From positions 1 through 38,521 of the forward strand of contig WFRP01000193.1 of the NCBI GenBank assembly GCA_015486505.1: a DNA stretch of 38,521 bases. Reading direction: 5' to 3'. This document shows, piece by piece, positions 15,585-25,046 of the stretch. The DNA is from Pseudomonadota bacterium (GTDB lineage: Bacteria > Desulfobacterota > Anaeroferrophillalia > Anaeroferrophillales > Tharpellaceae). Every line of letters begins with the position of its first letter. The stretch's first letter is position 1. Both the position numbers and the translations under genes were made by a program. A model generated the notes under the pieces. It searched no databases. It saw only the letters and a program-made list of their open reading frames with translations, and was not told the DNA's origin.

Positions 15585-16082
15585 ATGGATAACGCAAAGG
15601 TTCTGGAGCAGCTTAAAGGTAAGTTTGCTGACGCGATCATCGAGGATATTGAATTTCGCGGCGACTTGACTGTTGTTGTCAGCTTCGAAAAGCTGCATGA
15701 GATTATGCTCTACCTGCATGATGATAAATCCCTGCATTATGATCTTTTGTCGGATGTTGTCGGGATCGATAAACTGCCGTGTGAGCCGCGTTTTGAGATT
15801 GTTTACGTTCTTAACTCCATGGCTGATTATCGGCGTCTGCTGGTCAAGGTCAATGTTGATATTGACGTGGCCGTACCGACAGTAACCGACATCTGGAAGT
15901 CGGCGGACTGGCCCGAACGTGAAGTATATGACCTGCTGGGCATTGAATTTGCCGGTCATCCGGATCTGCGGCGGATTTTGATGTGGGACGACTTTGACGG
16001 CCATCCTCTGCGCAAAGACTTCCCCCTGCGCGGAAAAGATTTTGATGAAAAATGGGATCCTTCAACAATCCGGGTTCTTTAA
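15585..16082 (+). CDS. nuoC: NADH-quinone oxidoreductase-type subunit C
   Basis: A 165-residue peripheral-arm subunit that packs against NuoD and NuoB. The 30-kDa-subunit signature is clear in the C-terminal half: [21 protein letters not shown] and [24 protein letters not shown]. It is a separate protein, not fused to NuoD as in E. coli. It starts 33 nt after nuoB and is followed by an unusually long, repeat-filled gap before nuoD. Confidence 0.95.
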   Translation: MDNAKVLEQLKGKFADAIIEDIEFRGDLTVVVSFEKLHEIMLYLHDDKSLHYDLLSDVVGIDKLPCEPRFEIVYVLNSMADYRRLLVKVNVDIDVAVPTVTDIWKSADWPEREVYDLLGIEFAGHPDLRRILMWDDFDGHPLRKDFPLRGKDFDEKWDPSTIRVL

Positions 16083-16225
16083 GATTGATGCCCTCGTAAA
16101 AACTCCGGAGAAAAATTTTCAACCACTACATATAGTGATTGTAGGTATTAAAAAACACAACATATTGTGTCTGAAATTCTTGTGAAATACTTTTTACGGG
16201 TCCATCAAGATTAACGATCAAAACA
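16083..16225 (+). other. nuoC-nuoD spacer, part 1: small hairpins
   Basis: Non-coding. Two small inverted repeats with the same CATA loop occur 20-odd bases apart: CACTA-CATA-TAGTG near 16125 and ACACAA-CATA-TTGTGT near 16158. Neither has a T tract, so they are more likely RNA processing or protective hairpins than terminators. RS1 copy E and a MITE fragment fill the rest of the 446-bp gap. Confidence 0.5.
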
Positions 16226-16362
16226 TTTAGTACCTTACAGGTTATTTTCTTGTTTTAAAACAAGAAAATGTTCTGAAAAGAGCACTTATTTGCGACCAGC
16301 GGATTGCCCCTGGGTGCGGGCCGCAAGGCTCCGTTTGGGTGCGGGGTCTGTTCCCGCATTAG
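16226..16362 (+). repeat. RS1 repeat, copy E (inside the nuo operon)
   Basis: Begins TTTAGTACCTTACAGG and ends CCCGCATTAG. The first hairpin arms close into a perfect 26-bp palindrome (ATTTTCTTGTTTT and its complement). The second half keeps GCGACC...GCCGC and the GCGGG/CCCGC hairpin. It is transcribed as part of the nuo mRNA. Confidence 0.85.
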
Positions 16363-16487
16363 CATTGCAACTGCTTGAGCGTAAGCGAGTTTTGCAATGC
16401 GGGCGCAGCGAGCGTAAGGAAAAACAGAAACCTTAACGCCTGGCGGAGAAAAACCGCGCCCGACCCCGGATTCGGCTTAATAGTTAC
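16363..16487 (-). mobile_element. MITE family copy 2 (inverted, truncated)
   Basis: In reverse orientation this matches the left half of the intact MITE, from a slightly altered terminal repeat GGCTTAATAGTTAC (16474-16487) to the GTTGCAATG segment. It ends abruptly at the last base of RS1 copy E, so one element truncated or landed in the other. It lies within the nuo operon, just upstream of nuoD. Confidence 0.8.
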
Positions 16488-16528
16488 AACATTTATAACT
16501 TAAATTAATACCATAGAGGTTGGCAGCG

Positions 16529-17701
16529 ATGGCAGACGGTAAAATATTGACCATCAACATGGGTCCGCATCACCCGGCGACGCACGGGGTTCTGCGGCTG
16601 GTTCTGGAGCTTGACGGCGAGACCATCGTCAAGGTCACGCCCCATATTGGTCATCTGCACCGGGGCATCGAAAAGTTGGCGGAGAATATGAATTACCAGC
16701 AGGTAATTCCGCTGACCGACCGTTTTGACTATACTGCCGCTTCACTCAATAACCTGGGTTACTGTACTGCGGTTGAGAAGCTTCTCGGTATCGAAGTGCC
16801 GAAGCGGGCCCAGTATATTCGGGTGATAATGTCGGAGTTGGCCCGAATAATGGGGCATCATCTCTGGATCGGCAGTCATGCCCTCGATATCGGGGCGATG
16901 ACGGTGGTTTTCTACGCTTTCCGGGATCGGGAAATGATCATGAACATGGTCGAAGAGGTTTCCGGCTACCGGTTGACGCCTTCGTACATGCGGGTCGGGG
17001 GCCTGGCTCGTGATATAACCCCGGAATTTATTAAATGCCTGCGCGAATTTATCAAATGGTTTCCGACCGCGGTTGCCGGTTACAACACCCTTTTGACCGA
17101 TAATATCATCTGGCGTAAGAGAACCATGGATATCGGCGTAATCAGCGCTGAAGAAGCTGTCAATTATGGTTTGACCGGGCCCTCACTGCGGGGTTCCGGG
17201 GTGCCCTATGATCTTCGTAAAGTTAAGCCTTACAGCAGTTATGACGACTTTGATTTCAAGGTGCCGGTTGGCGCAAAAGGCGATGTTTATGATCGTTACC
17301 TGGTGCGGATGGAAGAGTTTATCCAGTCGCTCAATATTATCGAACAGGCTTTGGAAAATCTGCCCGAAGGGCCGGTTAATGTCGATAACCCGCTGATTTT
17401 CAATCCGCAGATCGATGACGTTCAGAAAGATATCAGCGCTTTAATCCGGCGCTTCAAGATTCAGTGTCAGGGGCCGGTAATTCCTGAAGGTGAAATTTAC
17501 CATGCGGTTGAAGGCTCCAAAGGTGAGCTTGGTTTCTATCTGGTGGGCGACGGGAGCGAAAGTCCCTATCGGATGAAGGTGCGCTCCCCCTGTTTTATCC
17601 TGGTCAGCGCTTTGGAAAAACTGATGCTCGGCCATATGATTGCTGATGCGATTGCGATTATCGGCAGCATTGATATTGTCCTGGGTGAGATTGACCGTTA
17701 G
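16529..17701 (+). CDS. nuoD: NADH-quinone oxidoreductase-type subunit D
   Basis: A 390-residue subunit that forms the quinone pocket with NuoB. GPHHPATHGVLRLVLELDGE at the N-terminus carries the conserved His loop, and TDRFDYTAAS keeps the Tyr that contacts the quinone head group. The C-terminal VRSPCFILVSALEKLMLGHMIADAIAIIGSIDIVLGEIDR is standard. Intact quinone residues imply a quinone acceptor rather than a hydrogenase-like site; the NiFe-ligand cysteines of hydrogenase relatives are absent. The ATG (GAGG 9 nt upstream) is preferred to the track's TTG. Confidence 0.96.
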   Translation: MADGKILTINMGPHHPATHGVLRLVLELDGETIVKVTPHIGHLHRGIEKLAENMNYQQVIPLTDRFDYTAASLNNLGYCTAVEKLLGIEVPKRAQYIRVIMSELARIMGHHLWIGSHALDIGAMTVVFYAFRDREMIMNMVEEVSGYRLTPSYMRVGGLARDITPEFIKCLREFIKWFPTAVAGYNTLLTDNIIWRKRTMDIGVISAEEAVNYGLTGPSLRGSGVPYDLRKVKPYSSYDDFDFKVPVGAKGDVYDRYLVRMEEFIQSLNIIEQALENLPEGPVNVDNPLIFNPQIDDVQKDISALIRRFKIQCQGPVIPEGEIYHAVEGSKGELGFYLVGDGSESPYRMKVRSPCFILVSALEKLMLGHMIADAIAIIGSIDIVLGEIDR

Positions 17702-17763
17702 TTTTTTAAGTATAAGTAAAAATTTTTTGAGTAAGTTGCGTAACAGTTAATGGGAGTCGGTTG

Positions 17764-19716
17764 ATGGCTGAGATTTTATTTAGTTCCTGGGGCGGTGAAG
17801 TCGTTGATAACCGCCAAAAAGACGGCCAGGACTTTGAGCCGGTTAATACAGTTGATTTACCGGAATATTTCAGGCAGGATGAAGCGGTTAAGGCCCTGAT
17901 GGGCTGGTACGGCATCGTTATTCGAGATCCGGAAACCGATATTGTCGATTTGAGCCGGGTCTATATTCAGGAAGTTCAGAATAAGTCCTGCGGTAAATGT
18001 TTTCTCTGTCGCATCGGCACCCGGGTTATGGCCGAAACCCTTGAACGAATCTGTAATGGTCAGGGTAAATCCGAAGATCTTGAAATCCTGAAACGTCTGG
18101 CGGATTCAATCCGGGAATCCTCAAAGTGTAACATCGGTCAATCCGGCCCCCTGCCGATTATCGATGCCCTGGAGCATTTTGCAGATGATTTTGCCGCTGC
18201 CGTCAACGCGAAAAAGAGCGTTACTCCCGGCACCTACCACGCAAAACTGACCGCGCCCTGTATGGATGCCTGCCCGATCCATTTAGATATCCCCAATTAC
18301 GTCGAATGTATCAAAGAGGGGCGTTTTGCTGAATCCCTTGATATTATTCGGGAAAAACTGCCGCTGCCGGGGGTTGTCGGTCGGGTCTGTGTTCGTCCCT
18401 GTGAAGAACACTGCCGGCGGATGAATCTTGATGCGCCGATTTCGATCAAGTTCCTCAAACGTTTTGTCGCCGATTATGAATTGGGTAAGGGCAAAGAACC
18501 GGAGTTTACGATTACGCCTTCGGAAAAAACCGGGAAGGTCGCGATTGTTGGCGCGGGGCCCAGCGGTGCGACCTGTGCCTTCCATCTGCGGAAGATGGGG
18601 CATGAAGTCACCGTGTACGAACGTTTCAATGAGCCTGGCGGGATGTCGGCGATGGGGATTCCCGATTATCGCCTGCCGCGGCCGATCTTGAGGGAAGAGG
18701 TTGACCGGATTGAGCGGATGGGGGTGACCTTCAATTACGGAACGACGGTCGGCAAGGATATTAAACTCTCGCAGCTTGAAGCTGAGAATGATGCGGTATT
18801 TATCGCCATCGGGGCCCAGATGGGAACGACGATGGGGGTTGAAGGCGAGGAAGAGAACTATGCCGGTTACATCTCCGGGGTGCAGTATCTTTTGGATATT
18901 AACCAGGGCCGGGACCCCTATCCTGAAGGTAAGAAAGTCGCGGTCATCGGCGGCGGTAACGTCGCGATAGACTGTGTCCGCTGTTCTTTCCGGGTCGCTA
19001 AAGATGATGTCAATCTTATCTATCGCCGGACCAAGAACGAGATGCCCGCCGATGATGTTGAAATTCATGACGCCGAAGAAGAAAAAGTAAATTTTCATTA
19101 TCTTACGCATCCGGTTAAAATTCTGGCCGAAAACGGCAAGGTCGTCGGCCTGCGCTGTGTAAAAATGGAACTCGGCGAGCCCGATGAGAGCGGCCGCCGC
19201 CGGCCGCAGCCGATAGAAGGCTCTGAGTTTGTAATCGATTGTGATATTGTCGTCCCGGCAATCGGTCAGACGATGGATCTTTCGCTTCTCGAAGGGCGTG
19301 AAGATGTCAAGACCACGCGCTGGAAAACGATTGTCGTTGACGAAGTAACCAAGCAGAGCGACCAGCCGAAAATCTTTTCCGGCGGTGACTGTGAAACCGG
19401 GCCCGGGGCTTTGATTACCGCCTGTGCCGGGGGCCGGACCGCGGCTTTTAATATCGATAAACTGATCAACGGCCAACCGCTTGATTACAGCGAGGATGAT
19501 TATTTTGATAAATTTTTCAGCAAGGTCAAGGTTTTTGACCCGGCTGAAGATATCGGATTTCTGGGCGGTCGTGAGCGGAAAGAACTGAAAATGCTGGATC
19601 CGGATACCCGCAAGTTCAGCAACGCTGAAGTTGAGCAGGGATTTTCGATTAATGATGCCATGGCCGAAGCCGATCGTTGTCTGCGCTGTTATCGGGTAGC
19701 AACGGTTAAGGTCTGA
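17764..19716 (+). CDS. Hybrid of NuoF C-terminal [4Fe-4S] domain and GltD/NfnB-like FAD-NAD(P) oxidoreductase
   Basis: A 650-residue protein standing where nuoE-nuoF belong. Residues 70-145 carry the NuoF N3-cluster motif (CGKCFLCRIGTRV, Cys76/79/82, and Cys122 in SSKCNIGQSG), but the NADH/FMN Rossmann part of NuoF is missing. Residues 155-240 form a GltD-type double [4Fe-4S] domain (CMDACPIHLDIPNYVECI, then VCVRPCEEHC). An FAD motif (VAIVGAGPSGATCAFHL, about residue 259) and a nucleotide motif (VAVIGGGNVAIDCVRCSFR, about residue 392) follow, with IYRRTKNEMPA hinting at NADP preference. The likely role is electron exchange between NAD(P)H and the operon's Fe-S chain. RS1 copy F begins 7 nt after the stop. 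Confidence 0.9.
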   Translation: MAEILFSSWGGEVVDNRQKDGQDFEPVNTVDLPEYFRQDEAVKALMGWYGIVIRDPETDIVDLSRVYIQEVQNKSCGKCFLCRIGTRVMAETLERICNGQGKSEDLEILKRLADSIRESSKCNIGQSGPLPIIDALEHFADDFAAAVNAKKSVTPGTYHAKLTAPCMDACPIHLDIPNYVECIKEGRFAESLDIIREKLPLPGVVGRVCVRPCEEHCRRMNLDAPISIKFLKRFVADYELGKGKEPEFTITPSEKTGKVAIVGAGPSGATCAFHLRKMGHEVTVYERFNEPGGMSAMGIPDYRLPRPILREEVDRIERMGVTFNYGTTVGKDIKLSQLEAENDAVFIAIGAQMGTTMGVEGEEENYAGYISGVQYLLDINQGRDPYPEGKKVAVIGGGNVAIDCVRCSFRVAKDDVNLIYRRTKNEMPADDVEIHDAEEEKVNFHYLTHPVKILAENGKVVGLRCVKMELGEPDESGRRRPQPIEGSEFVIDCDIVVPAIGQTMDLSLLEGREDVKTTRWKTIVVDEVTKQSDQPKIFSGGDCETGPGALITACAGGRTAAFNIDKLINGQPLDYSEDDYFDKFFSKVKVFDPAEDIGFLGGRERKELKMLDPDTRKFSNAEVEQGFSINDAMAEADRCLRCYRVATVKV

Positions 19717-19723
19717 TCCGGAC

Positions 19724-19797
19724 AGGTTCCCATTAAAGGGCACTTATTTGCGGGCCGTAAGGTCCTGCTTGGGTTGCGGGATCTGTTCCCGCATTAG
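19724..19797 (+). repeat. RS1 repeat, copy F (internally deleted)
   Basis: Keeps the outer ACAGGTT and GCACTTATTTGCGGGCC sequences but has lost the AT-rich hairpin arms between them. The 3' GCGGGATCTGTTCCCGC hairpin and terminal GCATTAG are intact. It lies between the NuoF-GltD and FdhA genes. Confidence 0.75.
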
Positions 19798-19849
19798 CAG
19801 ATATATTTTCGATTTATTTAAGTAAAATTTTTACGCAGGGAAAATTAGT

Positions 19850-22525
19850 ATGGTCACGTTGACGATTGACGGCAAAGAAGTCACCGTCCCCCAGGGAACG
19901 ACCATCCTTGAGGCGGCCCGGAGTGTCGATATCAGAATACCGACACTCTGTTACCACGATCGTTTGAACCCTATCGGTTCATGTCGGATGTGTGTAGTTG
20001 AGATCGAAGGTTATACGCACCCGATGGCGGCCTGTACGACACCGGTTGATGACGGGATTGAGGTTGTTACCTCATCTGAGCGTCTGACCCGGATTCGGCA
20101 GGATTCGCTGAAACTGATTCTGGTTAATCATCCACTTGATTGTCCGGTTTGTGATAAGGGCGGTGAGTGTCTGCTTCAGGATCTGACCTTCGAATTCGGA
20201 ATTGACCAGCTTGAATATCAGGCGGCCAAGGTTGAGCGTGATTCACAATACGCGTCACCTTTGATTCGTTACTGGCCCGACCGTTGTATTATGTGCCTGC
20301 GTTGCGTTACCGCCTGTCAGGAGATTAAAGGGATCGGCGCTATCAGTATCGCTGGTGACGGTTACGGAGCCCAGGTCGTTACGGTGGACGCGGATAAATG
20401 TCAATCCTGTGGCGAATGCCTGCAGGTGTGTCCGACCGGAGCCCTGACTGAAGATTTGAGTCGTTACAAAGGCCGGACCTGGCTGATTGAGCGGGTGCCG
20501 ACCACCTGTACCTATTGCGGTTGCGGCTGTCAGCTTGAACTTAACGTGCAGAACGACCGGATTATAGCGGTAACCACCAAAGACGGGGTCGGCATCAATA
20601 AGGGCAGTCTCTGTGTCAAAGGGCGTTTCGGTTATGAATTCGTCAATAGTGACGAACGTCTGACCAAACCCCTGATTAAGAGGGATGGTAAATTTGAGGA
20701 AGCGAGCTGGGATGAGGCTCTGGATCTGGTAGCGGAGAAGTTTTCGGCAATCAAGGGTGAGTACGGCCCCGGCGCCATCGGCGGCTTGACTTCGGCCCGC
20801 TGCACTAACGAAGAAAACTACCTTTTTCAAAAATTTATGCGCGCGGCGATCGGAACCAATAATGTCGATCACTGCGCCCGGCTCTGACACTCCTCAACTG
20901 TGGCCGGACTGGCCGCAACGTTTGGAAGTGGGGCAATGACCAACCCGATTGCCGATGTCTTGAAGTCCGAGACCGTGCTTGTAACCGGAACCAATACCAC
21001 CGAAAATCATCCGATTTTTGCCAACTACCTGAAAGAGGCCGTACTTAAACACGGCACCAAAATTCTGGTAATTGATCCGCGACGCATCGATTTGGTTGAC
21101 TATGCCGAACTCTACCTGCAGCCGAAGCCGGGCACTGATATTGCCTGGATTAACGGCCTGATGCATATTATTCTCAAGGAAGGCTGGGCCGATCAGCAAT
21201 ATATCGATGAACGCTGTGAGGGCTTTGCCGAATTTGCCGCCAATCTCGAAAAATTTACGCCGGAATATGTCTCCGGAATTACCGGTTTGACCGAAGCCGA
21301 ACTCCGTGCTGCGGCCAAACTTTACGGACAGGCGGCTCCGGCATCAATCCTTTACGCGATGGGCATCACCCAGCATACCAGTGGTACCGATAATGTAAAA
21401 TCACTGGGTAACCTGGCGATGCTCTGCGGTAATATGGGCGTTGCCGGCGGCGGGGTTAATCCGTTGCGCGGTCAAAACAATGTTCAGGGTGCCTGCGATA
21501 TGGGCGGCCTGCCTAATGTTTATACCGGTTATCAGAAAGTTGATGTTGATGAAGTCCGGGAAAAATTTGCCAAAGCCTGGGGTCTTAAAGCCGACGATCT
21601 CGATGCCGCACCCGGACTGAAACTGACCGAGATGTTTCCGGCGGCCGCTGATGGCAAAATTAAAGCCATGTACATTATGGGCGAGAATCCCCTGGTCAGT
21701 GACCCGGATTTAACCCATATTGAGCACTGTGTCGAAGCTCTTGATTTCTTTGTCGTTCAGGATATCTTCCTGACCGAGACCGCGCAGATGGCCGATGTCG
21801 TGTTGCCCGGGGTCTCATTCGCGGAAAAAGACGGGACGTTCGTAAACTCGGAACGACTCGTTCAGCGGGTGCGCAAAGCCCTGACAATTCCCGGTGAGGC
21901 TCGCGCAGACAGTGAGATTATCGCTGAGATCGCAACCCGGATGGGTTATGAGATGAAATATAAAGATGCGGCCGCGATCATGAAAGAGATCAATGATGTG
22001 ACCCCGAGCTACGGCGGTATCACTTATGAGCGGCTGGAAAACGGCGGTCTCGCCTGGCCCTGCCCCGATGTTGAGCATCCGGGAACCCCGATTCTGCATG
22101 TCGATAAGTTTGCCCGCGGTAAAGGTTTGTTTTTTGCGATTGATCATCAGCCGCCGGCTGAACTCTGTGATAAAGAGTATCCTTTTGTGCTTTCGACCGG
22201 TCGGGTGCTGTCCCATTTCCATACCGGGACTATGACCCGTAAAGGTGAAGGCTTAAATAAGGTTCATCCTGAGGTCAAAGCAGAAATCAATCCTGAAGAT
22301 GCCGCGCGTCTCGGGGTTGTCGAAGGTGACCTTCTGAAGATCACCTCCCGGCGCGGTGCGATTGAGGTCAAGGCAATGCTCAGCGACCGGCCCGCGTCCG
22401 GGGTGGTCTTTGTTCCTTTCCATTTCCATGAAGTTGCCGTTAACCGCCTGACTAATGCCGCCCTTGATCCGGTTGCTAAAATTCCGGAATACAAGGTCTG
22501 CGCGATAAAGGTTGAGAAAGCTTAA
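19850..22525 (+). CDS. fdhA: NuoG-position selenocysteine formate dehydrogenase alpha subunit (FdhA)
   Basis: An 891-residue protein, split in the ORF track by TGA at 20885-20887. In order it has [2Fe-2S] Cys34/45/48/62; a His-Cys [4Fe-4S] site HPLDCPVCDKGGEC (His94); two ferredoxin clusters (CIMCLRCVTAC and CQSCGECLQVC); and the Mo/W-bisPGD domain beginning CTYCGCGC with Cys255. The frame then reads D-H-C-A-R-L, TGA, H-S-S-T-V-A-G-L. This is the formate dehydrogenase active site, with Sec346 next to its conserved His. True complex I NuoG lacks this Sec, so this subunit should oxidise formate or reduce CO2. The length matches acetogen-type FdhA. It sits in the nuoG slot, 55 nt before nuoH. 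The metal (Mo or W) cannot be told. Confidence 0.93.
20885..20917 (+). promoter_or_regulatory. Bacterial SECIS element in fdhA
   Basis: After the UGA, UGUGGCC-GGACU-GGCCGCA forms a 7-bp stem (one U-G pair) with a GGACU loop. The loop starts 18 nt after the UGA and begins with GG, as in the E. coli fdhF SECIS. Confidence 0.8.
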
Positions 22526-22580
22526 TTAAAGTTTGTCTCCATATTAAGAACCGATTTCACCGTTTGAAGAGGTACGACGG

Positions 22581-23567
22581 ATGCTGGAATATATGACCAT
22601 ATTGATAATCAAAGCGTTAGTGGCGTTTACCGTTAGCTTACTGATTGTAGCTTATTCGACCTGGATCGAGCGCAAGGTTTTAGGCCATGTCCAGTTGCGG
22701 CACGGCCCGCGCCGGGTCGGCTTTCATGGTCTTTTGCAGCCGATTGCTGATGGTATCAAAGGCTTTTTCAAGGAAGAGCTGGTGCCGGATAATGCTGATA
22801 AACCGCTCTTTCTGCTCGCTCCGGTTATCAGTATCGCGGCCGCGGTGGCCCTGATTGTAATCGTTCCTTTCGGGGACAAGGTTACCATCATGGGACATGA
22901 AATCACCCTCTATCTGACCGATCTTGATGTCGGGGTCCTCTTTGTTCTCGGGATCTCAACGATCGGCGCCTACGGCGGTATCCTCGGGGGCTGGTCCTCG
23001 GGTAATAAATACGGGGTTATCGGCGGCTTGCGCGGCGCGGCCCAGATGATAAGTTATGAGCTTTCGATGGCGCTGGCGGTTATCGCCGTGGTTATGGTCA
23101 GCGGCTCTTTAAGCCTGATTGACATAGTCAACGCGCAGACCGGGCTCTGGAATATCGTCAAGCAGCCGTTTGCCTTTGTTCTTTTTATTATCTGCGGCCT
23201 GGCTGAAATCAACCGGACTCCGTTTGATATGCCCGAAGCTGAGGCTGAGTTGGCCTGTGGTTTCAACGTCGAATACAGCTCAATGAAATTCGCCCTCTTC
23301 TTCATGGCGGAATACTGCCATATGTTTGTCTTTTCCGCGCTGGTCACGACCTTCTTTCTCGGCGGCTGGCATGGGCCGATTATCGATGGTCCGCACTGGT
23401 TTTTCCTTAAAACTTTTCTGGTTATTTTCTTCTGTGTCTGGGAGCGTTCAACCTTTCCCCGCCTGCGTTATGATCAGATTATGAGTTTCGGCTGGAAAAT
23501 TCTTCTGCCTTTCGGCCTGTTGAATATCCTTTTGACCGGGTTGTGGATGATAGTTTTTAATATGTAA
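22581..23567 (+). CDS. nuoH: NADH-quinone oxidoreductase-type subunit H
   Basis: A 328-residue membrane subunit with about eight helices that links the peripheral arm and quinone tunnel to the proton pumps. Signatures are TWIERKVLGHVQLRHGPRRVG and GLLQPIADGIKGFFKEE near the N-terminus and EINRTPFDMPEAEAELACGF in the acidic loop. All look functional, which supports a pumping complex. AGAGG lies about 8 nt ahead of the ATG. Confidence 0.97.
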   Translation: MLEYMTILIIKALVAFTVSLLIVAYSTWIERKVLGHVQLRHGPRRVGFHGLLQPIADGIKGFFKEELVPDNADKPLFLLAPVISIAAAVALIVIVPFGDKVTIMGHEITLYLTDLDVGVLFVLGISTIGAYGGILGGWSSGNKYGVIGGLRGAAQMISYELSMALAVIAVVMVSGSLSLIDIVNAQTGLWNIVKQPFAFVLFIICGLAEINRTPFDMPEAEAELACGFNVEYSSMKFALFFMAEYCHMFVFSALVTTFFLGGWHGPIIDGPHWFFLKTFLVIFFCVWERSTFPRLRYDQIMSFGWKILLPFGLLNILLTGLWMIVFNM

Positions 23568-23608
23568 TTCAGTCTCTTTATGACTGTAGATTTTTCGACG
23601 AGGATAAC

Positions 23609-24085
23609 ATGGCAGATAAAGATTACATACTCAACATTACTGATCGGCGGCCGACCGGCAAATATATAACGCCGATTCTTAAGGGCTTAGGTTATACCCT
23701 GAAGAATTTTTTCAGTAAGCCGATCACGATCAAGTACCCGACTGAACGGCGGGAAGTCAGTGATCGCTGGCGCGGTCTGCATCGTCTTAAAGTCGATGAC
23801 AAGGGTGCCCTTAAATGCGTTGCCTGCGGCCTCTGCGCAAAAATCTGCCCGCCTCAGGCGATAACCATTGTACCTTACGAAGAAGCGGGCCAGACCCGTT
23901 ACCCGAAAGAGTTTGTAATTGATGAGTTGCGTTGCATCTTCTGCGGTTTCTGTCAGGAAGCCTGCCCGAAAGACGCGATTGAACTGACCAAGGTTTACGA
24001 TTTTGTTGATTACGAGCGCAAAGATTTTATTTTCGACATCGAAAAATTGAAAACCCCGGAAAAATATATCTTCAACGGCAAATAG
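23609..24085 (+). CDS. nuoI: NADH-quinone oxidoreductase-type subunit I
   Basis: A 158-residue ferredoxin-like subunit holding clusters N6a and N6b between NuoG and NuoB. The two motifs CVACGLCAKICP and CIFCGFCQEACP are complete. ERREVSDRWRGLHRL before the first motif is typical of the family. With the FdhA-type NuoG it would carry electrons to the NuoB cluster. Confidence 0.97.
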   Translation: MADKDYILNITDRRPTGKYITPILKGLGYTLKNFFSKPITIKYPTERREVSDRWRGLHRLKVDDKGALKCVACGLCAKICPPQAITIVPYEEAGQTRYPKEFVIDELRCIFCGFCQEACPKDAIELTKVYDFVDYERKDFIFDIEKLKTPEKYIFNGK

Positions 24086-24098
24086 TGGGAGTAGATTG

Positions 24099-24608
24099 AT
24101 GGAACTGGTATTTTTATTGATATGCGGCGGAGTGGCGGTTATCGCCTCGTTGCTGGTTATCTTTGCGCGCTCAACCTTGCACAGTGCTCTGTGGATGGTT
24201 TTATCATTCTTTATGATTGCGGTAGTCTATGTGTTGCTGCAGGCCCAGTTTCTGGCGATGTTGCAGGTAATAGTCTATGCCGGGGCGATTATGATGTTTA
24301 TTATCTACGCGATTATGATGCTGAATCTGCGGCAGGAATCGCGGCAGAAGACCGGCGCCCGGATCTCCAAGATTATCGGTGTCGGCTCTCTGATTGTGCT
24401 TTTTCTTGAACTTATGCTGGTCAGCCTCGGGAACAATCTGACGCCTATCCCGGGCCCGGTTTCTGAAAAACTGGTGGCAACCTACGGCCGTATGGCGGTG
24501 ATCTCGAATTTTCTTTTTTCCGACTATCTGTTGCCGTTTGAAGTTGTTTCCATTCTCCTGACTGCGGGGGTTGTCGGCGCCGTAGTTCTGGCTAAACGCG
24601 AAAGATAA
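24099..24608 (+). CDS. nuoJ: NADH-quinone oxidoreductase-type subunit J
   Basis: A 169-residue membrane subunit with five helices. The conserved VIVYAGAIMMFIIYAIMMLNL pi-bulge helix is present, as is SALWMVLSFFMIAVVYVLLQAQFLA. The ATG preceded by GTGGGAG is preferred to the track's TTG one codon earlier. It is 13 nt after nuoI and 12 nt before nuoK. Confidence 0.95.
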   Translation: MELVFLLICGGVAVIASLLVIFARSTLHSALWMVLSFFMIAVVYVLLQAQFLAMLQVIVYAGAIMMFIIYAIMMLNLRQESRQKTGARISKIIGVGSLIVLFLELMLVSLGNNLTPIPGPVSEKLVATYGRMAVISNFLFSDYLLPFEVVSILLTAGVVGAVVLAKRER

Positions 24609-24620
24609 GGGGGAAAGGTA

Positions 24621-24926
24621 ATGGTTGATAATCAAAGTATATATCTGGCGCTCGCAATTACTCTTTTTATTATCGGGGCTGTCGGTGCGATCTGCCGCCG
24701 CAATGCGATTGTGGTTTTTATGTGTATCGAAATTATGCTGGCCGGAGTCGGTATTGCGTTTGTGACCTTCAGCAGCGCAAATCATTCTCTCGACGGTATC
24801 TTTATGGTTATTTTCGTTATGGCGGTGGCGGCGGCGGAAGCCGCGGTCGGGCTGGCGATTTTTCTGCTGATGTATCGTAAACTCGGTACGATTGATCTCG
24901 ATAAATTTAACCTCTTAAAGTGGTAA
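24621..24926 (+). CDS. nuoK: NADH-quinone oxidoreductase-type subunit K
   Basis: A 101-residue, three-helix membrane subunit related to MrpC. The conserved glutamates are in FMCIEIMLAG and VMAVAAAEAAVGLAIFLL. GGGGGAAAGG lies just before the ATG. Length and spacing are typical. Confidence 0.96.
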   Translation: MVDNQSIYLALAITLFIIGAVGAICRRNAIVVFMCIEIMLAGVGIAFVTFSSANHSLDGIFMVIFVMAVAAAEAAVGLAIFLLMYRKLGTIDLDKFNLLKW

Positions 24927-25046
24927 GGGCTGTTGCCGTTATAGTTTTGGCGGAGCCTAACCTTAGGACCTAATAAATAAAATCTGTTTCCAGGAGCCTT
25001 CGGGCTTTGGGAATAACGTTTTCTGATTTTTTAAGGAGATAGACGA

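Noticed and set aside
18283-19743. 486-residue minus-strand ORF opposite the NuoF-GltD gene
   Set aside because: It has no recognisable domain and runs exactly opposite a well-conserved gene. It arises from codon bias in the real frame.
20900-22525. Separate molybdopterin oxidoreductase gene starting at GTG 20900
   Set aside because: It is the same frame as the preceding 345-codon ORF, split by TGA at the formate dehydrogenase Sec position. There is no frameshift and a SECIS hairpin follows, so this is one gene.
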